Below the pieces are notes generated by a model, which worked only from the letters and a program-made list of their open reading frames with translations, was not told where the DNA came from and ran no database searches. Made by a program: the position numbers and the translations under genes. This document shows positions 46,056-58,600 of a DNA stretch of 64,000 nucleotides, in pieces. Where the stretch lies: positions 62,001 to 126,000 of the forward strand of contig WELA01001079.1 of the NCBI GenBank assembly GCA_009602735.1, read 5' to 3'. The number at the start of each line of letters is the position of its first letter. Within the stretch, counting starts at the first letter, position 1. Source of the DNA: Mesotaenium endlicherianum. Lineage: Eukaryota > Streptophyta > Zygnematophyceae > Zygnematales > Mesotaeniaceae.

Positions 46056-47745
46056 AGTTCATTCTTTCAAAGAGTGTCCATTATTATCCGAAGGTGCTCA
46101 GCATGCTCAAAGTCATTTTAAGAGAAAATCAGAATGTCATCCAAGAAAACTTGCACAAACTTATCTAGATAAAGTCTGAAAATGTCATTCACAGCACCTA
46201 TGAAGGTAGCTGGAACATTTAGGCAGACCAAAAAGCATTACTTTCAACTCAGAATGTCCATACCTTGTGCGAAAAGCAATTTTGTATTCATCTCCCTCAG
46301 CATTCAAATATCCACCTAAAGGTCAATTTTACCGTAAACACCGTAGCTCAAGAAAGTGTATCAAGCAAATCCTCGATTCTAGGTAAAGCATACTTGTTCT
46401 TTACCGTTATTCTACACAATGCTCTAGATTCCACACACATTTGCATATTGCCAACTTTCTTCTTAACAAACAAGATGGGTGCGCCATAAGGAAACTTACT
46501 AGGAGATGTATACCCATTCTCCTCGAATCCCTGAATTTGTGTTTTTAACTCTCTCTCCACAGAGGACAAGCCATAAGTACGCTGCCAGGGAGGTTGACTC
46601 CCAGGCATTAGATCAATCTTATGATCTACGTTCTTCTTAGGTGGCAGCCCTAGGGGCATGTTAAAAACGTCATCATATTGAGAAACAATTTTAGCAGCAG
46701 TGGGGTGCGCCGGAGGGCTTACCACTTTCTCAACCACTTCTTGTTCAGAAGGTACCTCTTCGAGCAGTAGGGCAAACATTTTGTCCTCCTTCTGGTTATA
46801 GCTTTGAAAAAACTCCAATGCATTCAGCAACTTGGATCCTCCTAGGAGCTTTTCTTTTCCTTTCATTTGCCATCCATACAGGATAAGAGAACGAGCTTCG
46901 GTGCGTGCCCATCACTGGTCTCTCTTACTTTAACTGTACCTCTGCTCCAAGACACTTCAGCCTTATGTCTGTTCAACGAGGACCTTCCTAAAACAAGGCC
47001 ATAGAAGCCAGTGTTGAGTACCTGTAAGCTTTTGAGTTAGAACTGCAATGCGAGATTCTAACTGGACCTCAATAGGCTTGGTTATAATTCCTCCCGATAT
47101 ACTTGAATCATCCCTTAGAATTTTTCTTTATGCCCTTGGGTGAGAGTAGGCAGCCTTAGCCGCTTAACCAAGTCCTTATGAATAAAAGTATGTGACGCCC
47201 CTCTGTCAACAAATGCCCTCACCTTCCTACTTGCAATCATATAACGCAATAGAATAGGGGAACTGACTCTTGTGGACTTTCGCACTGTTCTCCTAACTTC
47301 GCAAAGAAATGTTGGACATTGGGTGGAACAAGACCATTTAGATTGTGCACTCCTTGGAGATAAATGTTGCTGATGGTTTCCTTTATCTAGTTGTCAGGTA
47401 TGCTTAGTGAATCTAGTTAACCAGGGCCCATAACACCTGGTACGAGGGCAGTTTGCAATAATTGACTACCTCTAGCCTACTCACAGTCAGTAGACCAGAA
47501 TGTTAACTGTTGCTGTCTTTTATAGGCTGGTCCTTTCTCTGGACCTTTGGTAGGTGGTTTCTAGGACTCTGCCCCCTGTAGTGGCCTCTCTCTTGGCAAT
47601 GGTAGCAAATCGAATTTGCTAAGGCTGGTCTTGGCTTAGTCCTACAACCACCTCTTTGAAAGCCTCCTTAAGAGTAACCACCTCTCCCGCTAGAGTGCGT
47701 TGCATTGTACTCACACCCAGAGTACGCTTGCTCATCCATGTCGTG
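46056..47745 (-). mobile_element. family C-related Ty3/gypsy fragment (gag end, protease, RT)
   Basis: Reading leftward: a Gly/Arg-rich gag end with the zinc knuckle CYHCQERGHYRGQ (about 47570-47610), protease (about 46890-47280), the [17 protein letters not shown] entry to [12 protein letters not shown], and RT blocks to about 46060. Its sequence parallels 9190-10700 of the plus-strand family C element. There are no LTRs. Both ends are abrupt. Broken. Confidence 0.8.
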
Positions 47746-47874
47746 CGGTAGGAGGTCGGGTGCGTATCAATGACACAAGCAATGCATACTATGCAAGCAG
47801 GCTTTGCTGCAATGAACTCTATAATACATGTGGCTTTATAGCCAAACGATAGTCACGCGTCAAATGTTTTTATT
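47746..47874. other. unassigned spacer
   Basis: A short sequence joins the family C fragment to the inverted family D LTR piece. No feature is seen. Confidence 0.3.
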
Positions 47875-48167
47875 AAGGAGTGAGTACTCTCCAGAGTGAG
47901 CACCTCAAGACTTTAATCTGGTAGGAAAACAACTAATGAAGTCTGGCCCAAAAGATCACTGGAAGCACATCATGATCTTCAAGAGTAGTCCTATGGCAGG
48001 GGGTATAAGCAATGACTTTGCTCACCACTTGTGAAGTTCTTCTAGTGATTGGAAGCCAGCAAAGCTTGCTCTTCTCAAGAGAGAGACTAAGTAAACCTGA
48101 AAACACAAGAGATAAAAGTGTAAATTTTTTGATAATCTCTGTGACTTACAACTGGCATAATGGGACT
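47875..48167 (-). repeat. inverted partial LTR/leader of family D
   Basis: The reverse complement of this about 290-bp segment matches about 48870-49165 of the adjacent plus-strand copy, including CACTTGTGAAGTTC and GAGTGAGCACCTCAAG. It ends exactly where the plus-strand LTR begins at 48168, so the two form a large inverted repeat with a roughly 700-bp loop. Confidence 0.75.
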
Positions 48168-49212
48168 TGTCATGATTTATTGCGTCGAGGTTGTCGTATA
48201 AAAACCAAGCTCCACATGTGCGAAACATCAACCTAGGAAGGCCAACTTTGCATTGACTTTACGCATCCGTATGTTGATCGTTTCTAGATTTCCGAGTCAC
48301 CAACTTGTAACGTGTTGAAGCATCTTCCGAGTGACACCAATTTCGCGTCATTTGGTCAAGTATCGAGCGAGATGGGTGCGATCTAGTCCGCGCCACCTAC
48401 CGGTCCCCAGCGGAACTTTCCCAACGCCTAATTTGTGACTCAATGTCCTCAAAGGTGACATTGTTGGCTCTTCGTGACCCCAAGCTTTGTGCGCACAAAT
48501 TCGCGAGCCCCTTAGCCTACATAAGCTTTGTATTTCCATAGTATATGTGCATCATTGAGGCTATAACTTGGTGACTCCATCACCTACTCCTAGAGGAAGC
48601 TTCCTCAATTTCCAGATCCACTTTTGAGGCGCTATCTAGGTAGAATCACCCAAGGTAAGCTCGGCCAATGAGGACCACGTAGCATATCCTACACACCTTG
48701 CTTTGATTGGTTTGAGTTATGCTTAGCCTATAGGAGTGCTAGTACATGCCTTGTACACATTAGTGGACATAGGAGAGCCTCCTAGAGTGACTACATGCAT
48801 TGGATCCGCCGCATACCCCGCCGGATTTCCAGGAGTATAAGTACTAGAGATGTCCCTAGAAGAGACATCTTTTAGAAGTCCATTATGCCAAATGTAAGTA
48901 ACGGAGATTATCAGTAAAGCTTACACATTTATCTCTTGTGTTACTTACTACTTAGTTACTCTCTTGTGAATAGCAAGCCCTCCAGGCTTCTAGTCACTTG
49001 AAGAACTTCACAAGTGGTGAGCAAAGTCACAGCTTAAACCCTTGCCATAGGACTACACTGAAGATCATGATGTGCTTCCAGTTTTCTTTTGGGCCATACT
49101 TTATTAGTTGTTTTCCTACTAGATTACAGTCTTGAGGTGCTCACTCTGGAGAGTACACATTCCTTACTTCTAAAAGATCTCTCTTTGCCTGCAAGCAATT
49201 TGAACCTTCAGC
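48168..49212 (+). repeat. 5' LTR and leader of family D, copy 3
   Basis: It starts TGTCATGATTTATTG and aligns with the reverse complement of 19208-20275. It has a TATA-like GGAGTATAAGTAC (about 48830-48845). The leader runs to the gag ATG at about 49213. The LTR/leader boundary is not resolved. Confidence 0.75.
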
Positions 49213-50030
49213 GTATGCCTACCCGTAGTGGGCTTTCTTATCAGCCATACTACGAAGGGGTTAGTGGAGAAGACTCAGACTCAGATCTCAGCACTATCAC
49301 TGAACCCGCCGAAGAAGAGCAACCTGCTCTCCAGCACACAGCAGTTGCTTCTGAGCCATCTCCCCAGTGGGCTCACTACAATTTCTGGTATCCCATGGCA
49401 GGTGACCACGAGGTCAGGACGGACAGGTCTGCCTATCGCTTCAGCGGTAGGCCAGGCACCTGTGATCTGGAAGATACCATCTCGGAGTTTCAGGCTGACT
49501 TCGCGGCTGCAAAGCTCAAGACACCCACGCTGACTAAGCGCAACGTCTTTGACACGCTTATGCGCTACCTCTCGCACGAGGGCTGCGACACCTTTCATGA
49601 GAAGGAGGCCGAGCTCCGGACCCGCACTGAGTTTGTGGGTGACCCACCAGTGGCGATCCTGCTAGCTAATCCAGTGCAAGCCTTCTGGAACATCCTGAAG
49701 ACAGAGTTCCAGGCTGCAACTGAAGAGAAGATGGACGAGCTGCACCATTTCTTTCCACGCAAGAATGAGACTATCCGCATGATGTACCGCCACTTGGTGC
49801 ACCTCCGCCGCGATGTCGGCACTGTCACTGACCGAGAGGCCGCGGGGATCTTCTTGCGCGCCGTTGAGCCGCGTTTGAGGGAGAGGGCCGTAGTCCCCCT
49901 CATCAACCGTCACGATTCAGAGTATTCTTTGGCCTACCTCTCCATTGAGAAGCAGAGCTTGGCCGCCGCACGGAGCAACATTAGCGATCGTGTGGGCTTA
50001 GCATCCACGGGCGTGCGCCAGGAGGCCTAA
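49213..50030 (+). mobile_element. family D gag, copy 3
   Basis: It starts MPTRSGLSYQPYYEG. An acidic N-terminus is followed by a retrotrans_gag-like helical domain (FWNILKTEFQAATEE, MMYRHLVHLRRDVG, AAGIFLRAVEPRLRERAV). This is the best-preserved family D gag in the window; copies 1 and 2 keep only pieces. Confidence 0.82.
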
Positions 50031-51302
50031 GTGCTGCCGTCTTCTACGACGCGCACGACGCCTGCCCGCCAGCCCCAATCGCAGCAGCAGCAGCCTCAGC
50101 GCTCTCAGCTGCCACAGCAGACGCAGCAGCGCGGAGCTACGCGTGGCCGCATTTCCATGGCTGCCACCACGAGCGATCCCTGCTGGTCTTGCGGGAAGAC
50201 GGGCCACTCACGCCAGAACTGCACTCTTGCGCAGAATGGCAAGCCCGGCGACTGCACCTATTGTGGCAAGGCCGGCCACCTGCAGATCGTCTATCTGCAG
50301 AAGAAGCGCGACGTCGAAAACGGACGCGCTCGCGATGGCCCTACGCCTTCAGCAGGACAGCGAGGCGCACGCAACCCTCGTACGGGTGGCCGCCCCGCGA
50401 TGACAGCAGCTACGGCCACGACAAACGCCGCATTGATGCCTGGAGTCGACTACTGCAGCTTCGACGACGTCAACGACGCCCTCGTGGAGGCCAATGCGGA
50501 GATCGCTAGACTCCGTGGCCTCGTTGACGTCGATAACTATGACGCGTGCGGAGCACTCCTCGCGTTCGCTCCACCGTCCTACGCCACGGAACTGACAGCT
50601 GGCTCACGCACAGCTTCAACGCACACATCAGGCTCAGCGGCAGCGCCGCAGCCCTGCGCACGTCCGCGTTACGACGTAGCGCCCGCTGCCAGAGCTGCAG
50701 GCGCCCGCACAAGCAGCTGTGCTAGCCCTGTGCGCATAACTCTGACAGCTGTCAGCAGCGACAGCCAAAGTCCCGACAGACTGTCGGATGGCAGGCTGCA
50801 CAACTGCGCGGATGCGCCAGCTCCCGGCGCAAGCTCGCGCGCACGCGGGCCAGCCCGCGGGCCAGCCGAGGCCCCTACAGAGCCCCTGGCTTGCGCTTCC
50901 CTGCTGGCACCAGCAGGCCTCCCGCCGGTCCGCGTAGCGACAGCTGGCAGGCAGGGACAAGGGCACCTGGCGGCGTGCACGGCTACAACGGGTCCGGCCG
51001 CAGCCTTCCACTCCGTCCGTGCGGCACGCCCATGCGCAGCTCTGCGCACAGTCAGGGACAGCCGGTCCCCGCTGGCTGCTGCAGACAGCAGGCTCCAGCA
51101 GAATCCGCCACGTGGCACGTGCACGGTAGGCGGGGCCGCCTCTGCCGACAGCAGCATGCACGCACGCACGGTGGCTCACACGCGCGCCCAGCGCACTGCG
51201 CTGCCAGGTCCATGGTGCACCCGGCGACGCCAAGACGTCGTCACAGCGGCAGCTGCAGCTGCGCACAGCAGTTGCACCCACGCGCTGCCAAGTGGCGCGT
51301 GC
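50031..51302 (+). mobile_element. family D zinc knuckles and GC-rich linker, copy 3
   Basis: Two zinc knuckles occur: CWSCGKTGHSRQNC and one beginning CTYCGKAGHLQ. A long Ala/Arg/Pro-rich linker follows, running into the N gap. The linker is GC-rich like 29600-30900 of copy 1. Confidence 0.75.
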
Positions 51303-52142
51303 NNNNNNNNNNNNNNNNNNNNNNNNNNNNNNNNNNNNNNNNNNNNNNNNNNNNNNNNNNNNNNNNNNNNNNNNNNNNNNNNNNNNNNNNNNNNNNNNNN
51401 NNNNNNNNNNNNNNNNNNNNNNNNNNNNNNNNNNNNNNNNNNNNNNNNNNNNNNNNNNNNNNNNNNNNNNNNNNNNNNNNNNNNNNNNNNNNNNNNNNNN
51501 NNNNNNNNNNNNNNNNNNNNNNNNNNNNNNNNNNNNNNNNNNNNNNNNNNNNNNNNNNNNNNNNNNNNNNNNNNNNNNNNNNNNNNNNNNNNNNNNNNNN
51601 NNNNNNNNNNNNNNNNNNNNNNNNNNNNNNNNNNNNNNNNNNNNNNNNNNNNNNNNNNNNNNNNNNNNNNNNNNNNNNNNNNNNNNNNNNNNNNNNNNNN
51701 NNNNNNNNNNNNNNNNNNNNNNNNNNNNNNNNNNNNNNNNNNNNNNNNNNNNNNNNNNNNNNNNNNNNNNNNNNNNNNNNNNNNNNNNNNNNNNNNNNNN
51801 NNNNNNNNNNNNNNNNNNNNNNNNNNNNNNNNNNNNNNNNNNNNNNNNNNNNNNNNNNNNNNNNNNNNNNNNNNNNNNNNNNNNNNNNNNNNNNNNNNNN
51901 NNNNNNNNNNNNNNNNNNNNNNNNNNNNNNNNNNNNNNNNNNNNNNNNNNNNNNNNNNNNNNNNNNNNNNNNNNNNNNNNNNNNNNNNNNNNNNNNNNNN
52001 NNNNNNNNNNNNNNNNNNNNNNNNNNNNNNNNNNNNNNNNNNNNNNNNNNNNNNNNNNNNNNNNNNNNNNNNNNNNNNNNNNNNNNNNNNNNNNNNNNNN
52101 NNNNNNNNNNNNNNNNNNNNNNNNNNNNNNNNNNNNNNNNNN
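51303..52142. other. assembly gap, 840 N
   Basis: Unknown sequence inside family D copy 3, between the zinc-knuckle linker and the protease. Confidence 0.99.
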
Positions 52143-53992
52143 TTGCGGAAGGCTGCGAGGACGGCGCTGTGACAGGCCCTGCGGCAGGATGCGTGGCAGG
52201 TTTGCCGGCTGCGCCAGCAGCAGCCATTTTGGCCTGCTGCGCACGCGCACAGCCACTCGGCAACCGCTTTGCAGTCGGGCGCGCGAGCCGCGAGCACACG
52301 CTCGCAGCACCGGCCAGTCGGCCCGTTGTTTTGCAGAAGCGCGTCGGGCCAGACCAGGGACGACGGACGGAGGAGGCACCGCGGTTGCCTTGTTCCTTCC
52401 GCATCCTAGAGCCCTCTACGACCCCAACAGAGCCGACGCCACATGCGCTCGCTTCACCTATGACGACGGTGCTGCTCAGCGCCGAGGTCATCTCGCTCGC
52501 ACTGCACCGCATGCCGGCGGTCTCCTTCGCAGAGCTCGGTGTCTCCATGGAGGCAACAAGGCAGGCCGCTCAGTTGATGCTCCAGTCGCGCAGAGCCACG
52601 CTGCGCACCGCCGCCAGGAGGCCAACGGCCGATGCCGCCACCGCGGTGCGATCCACGCCCGCGCGTCCTGCGCATGAGCGCAGGATGATCAGCACTCCTA
52701 ACACCGCGTTTTTGGATAATTTGCAGGGGATCGTGCTCGTCAACACCCAGGCGCCGCAGCGCATCATGTTCGATACAGGCGCGTAGCCGGTTCTCATCAG
52801 CCTCCGCTACTTGCGTTAGCTAAGACTCTCTTCCGCCGACTTGGAGGACTCTCCGACGCGCATTAACCACGCCGCCGGCACGTCCGAGACCGTCGTCGGC
52901 CGCACGAGCTTGGCGCTACTGTTCACTCTGCGCCCAGGCACGGCAGACGAGACAACCATCCATCGGCACGCACTCGTCACTCCTTCCGAGTCCTTCAATG
53001 TGCTTTTAGGGCAGGACGTGCTCTTTCCCATTGGCGCCGCGGTCGACAACTGGGCGGAGCGCGTCTTCTATCGTCTCGACTGGAGGACAGGGGGGACGCG
53101 CACCGCATCCTTGCCCCTTGACATTGTCGATCGCCGCCCAGTAGTGTGCGCTCTTTATGGCTTCATGGGGCTAGGCAATGGCCGGCCAGTGGTCAAGACC
53201 GATAAGGACGGGCCCGAGGACGAGGAGATCTCTGTGGGGGTGGACCTGCTCGAGCCACAGGACGAGGAGTCGGACCTACCTAGTGCCGAGCTCCACCTCA
53301 CGCCGCAGCAGCAGGCGGATGTCCTGGCAGCCCAGGCCAGGGAGCAGATCCGCATCTGCACTGCCCACAGCGCGATGATGCGGCAGATGGCGGACGATGC
53401 CACTGAGGCCCTCGCCACGGCTAGCACAGCCATCGCTGTCGCCGTCCTTGCTCGCGGTGCGGTCGCAGCGCCTACGGCTCATCAGGGGGTCTCGGCTTCT
53501 CGAGGCAAGCCGTCCGCGAGGACCGACGTCCGCGTTCACCTTGACGTGCCGGTTGGCGTGGCCATTCAGTACAGTATGGACTCTCAGCCGCCCCATCACG
53601 ACGCCTTGCATCAGACCGGCAAGACCTGGCCTCGCACCACGGCATCCAAAGACGAGGCCATGCGGCAGGCAGCTGATCCTGGGAGATCCGGCGACCAGTC
53701 CCTCAAGAGTGAGGAGGAGACACAGTGGGAGCGACTGCCAGAGGCATTCGTCGAGGTACTCAGCGCGGCGCCACCAGAGGAGCCCCCCGCCAGCTGCGCC
53801 TACGGCACGCCGGCAGCGCGCACCTATTGGTCCCCTTGGCTTCAGCGCACCCAGCCAGCCCATGACTCACGACTGGCCCAGCAGGGCTCGCACCGACGCC
53901 GCTGGACCCAGCTAACCAATGTCACACGACTGCTCGACGAGCCACGAGTGTCGCCGCATCGCGCATTTGTTTGCGACGAGCCGGGCGTTTAG
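52143..53992 (+). mobile_element. family D protease region and following linker, copy 3
   Basis: It contains LALHRMPAVSFAELG, the retropepsin active-site block QRIMFDTGA (about 52762-52790), LSSADLED, ETTIHRHAL and LLGQDVLFPIGAAVDNW, ending in the LYGFMGLG block. The linker then runs to 53992, where similarity to family D stops. The methyltransferase, RT and integrase parts are not present in this copy. Confidence 0.78.
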
Positions 53993-54271
53993 AAGTCTCC
54001 ATAGGTGGCAAACTAGTCCAATTCGTGACATTATTGAGGGGTTGGACATGGTAAACAAGCAAAGAGATACATCCTGACAAGGAAAACCAGCTAAAACTAA
54101 GTTTGTGTCAGGTGGAAATTCGTTGAGAGCAACGATATCTTCTACCTAGCAAACACGCGAATATTTTGCTGCAAGAAGCTTGCGAGAAGCGGGGACTAAT
54201 TCAGCCATCAAAACAAGGTCGTGCCCTTGTGCTACAAAGAGTAATCCAAAGCCTCCTAATCCAGTTACAGA
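53993..54271 (-). pseudogene. C5-cytosine methyltransferase exon (motifs I and IV), broken host gene
   Basis: Read leftward from a TTTGCAG acceptor at 54272, the exon encodes SVTGLGGFGLLFVAQGHDLV (motif I, SAM binding) and LMAELVPASRKLLAAKY. After an in-frame TAG (about 54146-54148) the same frame gives VEDIVALNEFPPDTNLVL and AGFPCQDVS (motif IV with the catalytic PCQ Cys). A later GLVCHLWRL block resembles the SGLVxHLFRLL stretch that follows motif IV. It differs in sequence, strand and AT content from the methyltransferase-like region in family D. It is cut at 53992 by family D copy 3, and motifs VI-X are not seen nearby. It is not DNMT2, whose motif IV is PPCQPF. The subfamily is unresolved. 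Confidence 0.7.
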
Positions 54272-55602
54272 CTGCAAATCCTCATGACAAAAGTGAATCA
54301 GAGGGTTCACAAAACAGTGAGCATGAAATGGAAACATACTTCACAAGCAATGGCTCAAGTAGATACAACTTCAAAATGATAGAGAATATTCCGATACAAA
54401 TTCCTGCACAATTTGCACTTGCAGAAAGGACAAAGCAGCGTACCACGTGCATGATCTCACGAACCCCAATCACTATTGTACAAATATTATACGTAAAAAA
54501 TTTTCACTCGTCTCGGTGGTCATCTTGTTGATGTTACGGACTAGGGGAGGTTCTATCTACCACTCACATTCTCCATATGCTACAAATACTACTTATTTAC
54601 ACCTCACACACATTATACACTCAAAAAAAATTAAATATTGCATGGACTTGCTTTGTCTTCAATCCTCTCCTGTCCTCAAAATGCCTGCCGATATTGAAGC
54701 TATGTTTTTTTGCAGGTTTTTCGTCTAACTTCTGCTCAAAATGTCACCCATCCCAGCTTAGGTGGATATTGCTACGCTGAATGTGGAACAATAGACTAAT
54801 GTCCATAAAGTTGAGACGTGGTAGAATCATAGTGTGCAATATGTATTCCCAATAACAAAATCACATACCTCAGGTTTTTTATTTGGTGACCCCTCTTTTG
54901 ACGTTTTCTTCCTGCACAAATTACCACTGCTACTTAAAGAGAATGAGCAAGCCATGGCAAGCAGAGTACATCTGGGGACATGAATCAATATCACATGTGT
55001 CTCTAGTCCAAAAGGGAGGCACACCTTTTCCAAAACTCTTTTTGTAATAACTTGTGCAACTATGAGCTTTACATAGCTTCAGGAGCATGGCCTCATACAA
55101 TTCATCCTTATTTCCTGAGAACAGCACATCTTCAAAAAAATGGTTCAGGTATTCAATTTGTGTTTGGCAAAGCCTCCCTAGTCTCTCGCTTTATACATGA
55201 GTCATTTGATGATGAATATTTGGGGCTTGTGTGATACGGCGCTCTATTTCATCTTTTGAGTCCTCTTCACATTCCTGATGCGTTAGTTTTTTGTGCGTTA
55301 AAAAACTTGTATCTTTCCCACCCCTGCTCAAATTGTCCAACACTCCATCGCATAATGAGTCACCTTTGCAGAATGTTGTGATATCTTAAATCTTGTGATA
55401 TCTAAATGCTGCTTTAATGATGGTCTGTGGTGTATGAGGAAGGCTAAACAAAGGAATGAAGTCTTATACACAAGCCTCCTTGCTTTTTCCCCCACCTGCT
55501 GTCTTAGCTTCGTTCCTTGGGAATGCATGCTCTAGCTTGCAGCCTACTCGTAGTTCCACGCTCGCGATGTTTGTATCGAAACCTCGCATGCACGATAAAG
55601 TT
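54272..55602 (-). other. possible upstream introns and exons of the methyltransferase gene
   Basis: The minus strand holds short protein-like stretches, such as VPPFWTRDTCDIDSCPQMY (about 54955-55020), and KKTSKEGSPNKKPE bounded by a CAG acceptor and a GTATGT donor near 54862-54905. Their frames and phases could not be linked to the motif I exon. I see no other feature in this 1.3 kb. Confidence 0.3.
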
Positions 55603-55606
55603 TTAA
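55603..55606. repeat. TTAA target duplication, left
   Basis: TTAA abuts the CACTAGGT terminus, the standard piggyBac target. It is repeated at 58836-58839. Confidence 0.85.
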
Positions 55607-58600
55607 CACTAGGTATCCCATCGGACCATATGTGGTCTAGCTAACCTCTATTTTTCAGCGCTAACCTCCAACGTGCTACAACTCACCAAATGGTACAATC
55701 TATGGCTTAAGCAAACCATACAGACTTGAACCTTGGGGGAAAAAATGCAAAATGGTCTTTCAATCATTAACGACAAAGTTAGAGTCAAAAGAGTGAGGTT
55801 CAAAATTCAGGCTCACAACAAAATTTCAAGTGAAAAGTCTGTCATACCCGAGGTCACTAAGAAGCTTTTTGAGCCATAGCTTCTTCTTCAAATGCGCCAA
55901 AAACTGTTTTGGGTTGTAAATTACTCAACCCTGCTACCTTCAGGGGAGATGCATGGGCGAAAAAGACATTTGGACAGTTTTTCTTAATCGAAATTGTGAA
56001 AAAAGAGGTTGTGAGGACTAAAAAGGAGAACTCATGGCTTATTTAGTGTTGTATGACAAAGAAAAGAAGCAATGGGAGGCATGGCAGGTCAGGCAATACC
56101 TATTTATTGTGCCTGAAGAGTCCAGATTTTATTCCGAGCCGCATGTAGTTCGTTTTGGCTCGATTTCCTCAGGGGCCTCTTCACTTGCAAATTCTAGGGA
56201 GGCTAGCAGTCAAGGTCTGATTTCTCTCTCCCAAGACCTGAATGATGACTCCCAGCCAAGAGCTAATGATGTTGATGAGGAGGAGGAGGAGGAGCAAGAG
56301 GAGGAGGAGGAGGACGAGGATACTATGAGGAAGAAGGGCAGGCCTGACATCAGAAAGGATAAGCAGGTGCTGCTTACTGTTCCTATACATACAAATGAGA
56401 AAAGGGAGAGGAGGAGGAAACCAAACTAAGTTAGAAGAAGAGGAATAGCAGCAGGTATAAGAAGGTTGCAGGTGTCAGTGATGAGGAGTTGCATTCCTCT
56501 GATAGTGAGCTGGAAGAAGAAGGAGATCGCTGGGAGAAGGAGCACCTTCGAGAAGATACAGCTGAGGAGGAGTACAATTGGAGACCTCCAGTTCATGGTG
56601 AGAAGTATCCATGGAGGCAGCAGCCATGTGGCTCTTCAACCTCTGGACTGAGAGGAATCAATCCTGACATTTTTAAAGTACACTCCCTTTGCTGTGTTGT
56701 GCCTGTTCATAGGCATAGATTGGTTTGAACTGCTTGTCAATGAGACAAATCCACATGCAAACTTGAACAAGGCCAAAGATTGGAAGCCGGTTACTCTCAC
56801 TGAGATCGTTGTATGGCATGGTCTTTACCTTGCCATGGCCCTGAACCCTCTGCCTAGGATACCTTATTATTGGAGGTCTGATACAAGTAGACCCATCAGG
56901 TTTCCTTCCTTTGGAACCTTCATGTCCAGGATCAAGAGGCAAAAGATATAAGTACATTTTCACCTAAAGTCAAACTTAAGTAGGGGATGCTTTTCTAAGA
57001 CCTCTGGGACCTACACGCTGTGGCAGTGTCTGCTTTTCATATATAGGTTTAGGCACAAGTTCAAAGCCCACTACAATCCTGCACATGACATAACAATAGA
57101 TCCCCCTTAGAAATAGAAATTGCCCTGTGAGAGTGTACATGCCAACGAAGCCACATAAGTTCGGTATAAAGTTGTTTGTGGCCTGTGATAGTACCAACCA
57201 CTACTGCTCTGAATTCACAGTGTTTGATAACGAGCCTGGCAAGTCACAGGTTGTTACTGTTTTAGACTTGATTGATGTCTGCCAGACAAACAGACTTACT
57301 CTTTTGTCCTGGATAGAGGCTTCACATTGCCGACAATCCAGAAAGTCCTAGCTGAGAGAGGTCATGTAGCAACTGGCACGGTTATGCCAAAAAGAAAAGA
57401 CATGCCTAAGATCCTACATGGTAAAGGAAGTGCCTTGGTATTGCCCATCCCAAGAGGTCATAAAAAAACCAACTCAGGGAGACTACATGGCTCTTGTGTG
57501 TGATTTCCCGGGGCAGATTGCTATGGTCTGGCAAGACAAGATGCTAGTGCACTTTCTGTCCACAGTTGCTGGTCTTGAGGTGAATGAAGTTGAGAGGAGG
57601 CAGAGTGATGGGAGTTTGAATACCATAAGTGCCCCAGACATTGTGGTGCACTACAACAAACACAAAGATGTTGTCGATCAATTCGACAAACTCTGTGTGA
57701 GAGATTACTATTTTGTCGAGAGTGCTGCTGTCAGCTTCTAGTGGTGGCATAAACTATATTGGGGTTTGTTTGATGCTGCCCTGGCCAATGCCTACATCCT
57801 GTACAACCTGGCCCATCCTGAGAGTGAATGGTATCCTTTCATGTTAGATGTTGTCGCGGAGATGACAGAGTTTCATGATCCACATGAGGGGAGGTGCTTT
57901 CGCTGGAGTGCGGGGCGGGCTGGAATGGAAAGGTTCCTAGGAAGACACTTCCCTGAGCACGTTCCAAGAGCCTCTAGACCAGGGTGTGTAGTGTGTAGGA
58001 GCAAGCTGTGTGACCTAGGCCATGAGAAGAGCAAGGTGAGGCCTAGCTATTGGTGCGCGACGTGTGAAGTAGCACTTTGCCCCGCGCCTTGCTTTAAGGA
58101 GTACCATACCAACAGGCACATAGCACATGTAAATAGTGGCCCCTACAAGCTGACTAGCACTAACAAGTAGGACTGTAGAGCAGAGACACTGCAACAGAAA
58201 CATATATGAAAGACATTGTGCTTCATAAAGATTTTGCTTCATGTGTGCAAAGCTGTCCATTGTGCGATAATTGGCAATTATTATTTATTTTTAATTATTT
58301 AATTCAATATTTTGTATCTGACTGTTTATACGTAAAGGAAGACCTTACTTTCAAGCTCCACTTTATAGATTACTGTTTGCATGTGTAAAGAATAAATTAT
58401 GAATTATGTACTGTGATGCTTTGTTGCATGAGGCACTACAAAGTACGAAAAATACCCGGATCCCATATGGTCCACTAAGTACAGAGTGTACCTGCACAAA
58501 GCTATTGATTAGAATAAAGTGAAATTTGTTTCATATGATAGGTGAGACACATGCCTACTCCAGATTAAATCAACAACTACTGGTTCAAATCCAAACTCAT

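Noticed and set aside
50031-52786. Very long open frames spanning 51303-52142 on both strands
   Set aside because: They run through an 840-N gap and are artefacts of translating N.
53993-54271. Assigning this methyltransferase exon to family D itself
   Set aside because: It is on the opposite strand, AT-richer, lacks similarity to the methyltransferase-like region at 33650-34665, and starts at a plausible splice acceptor.
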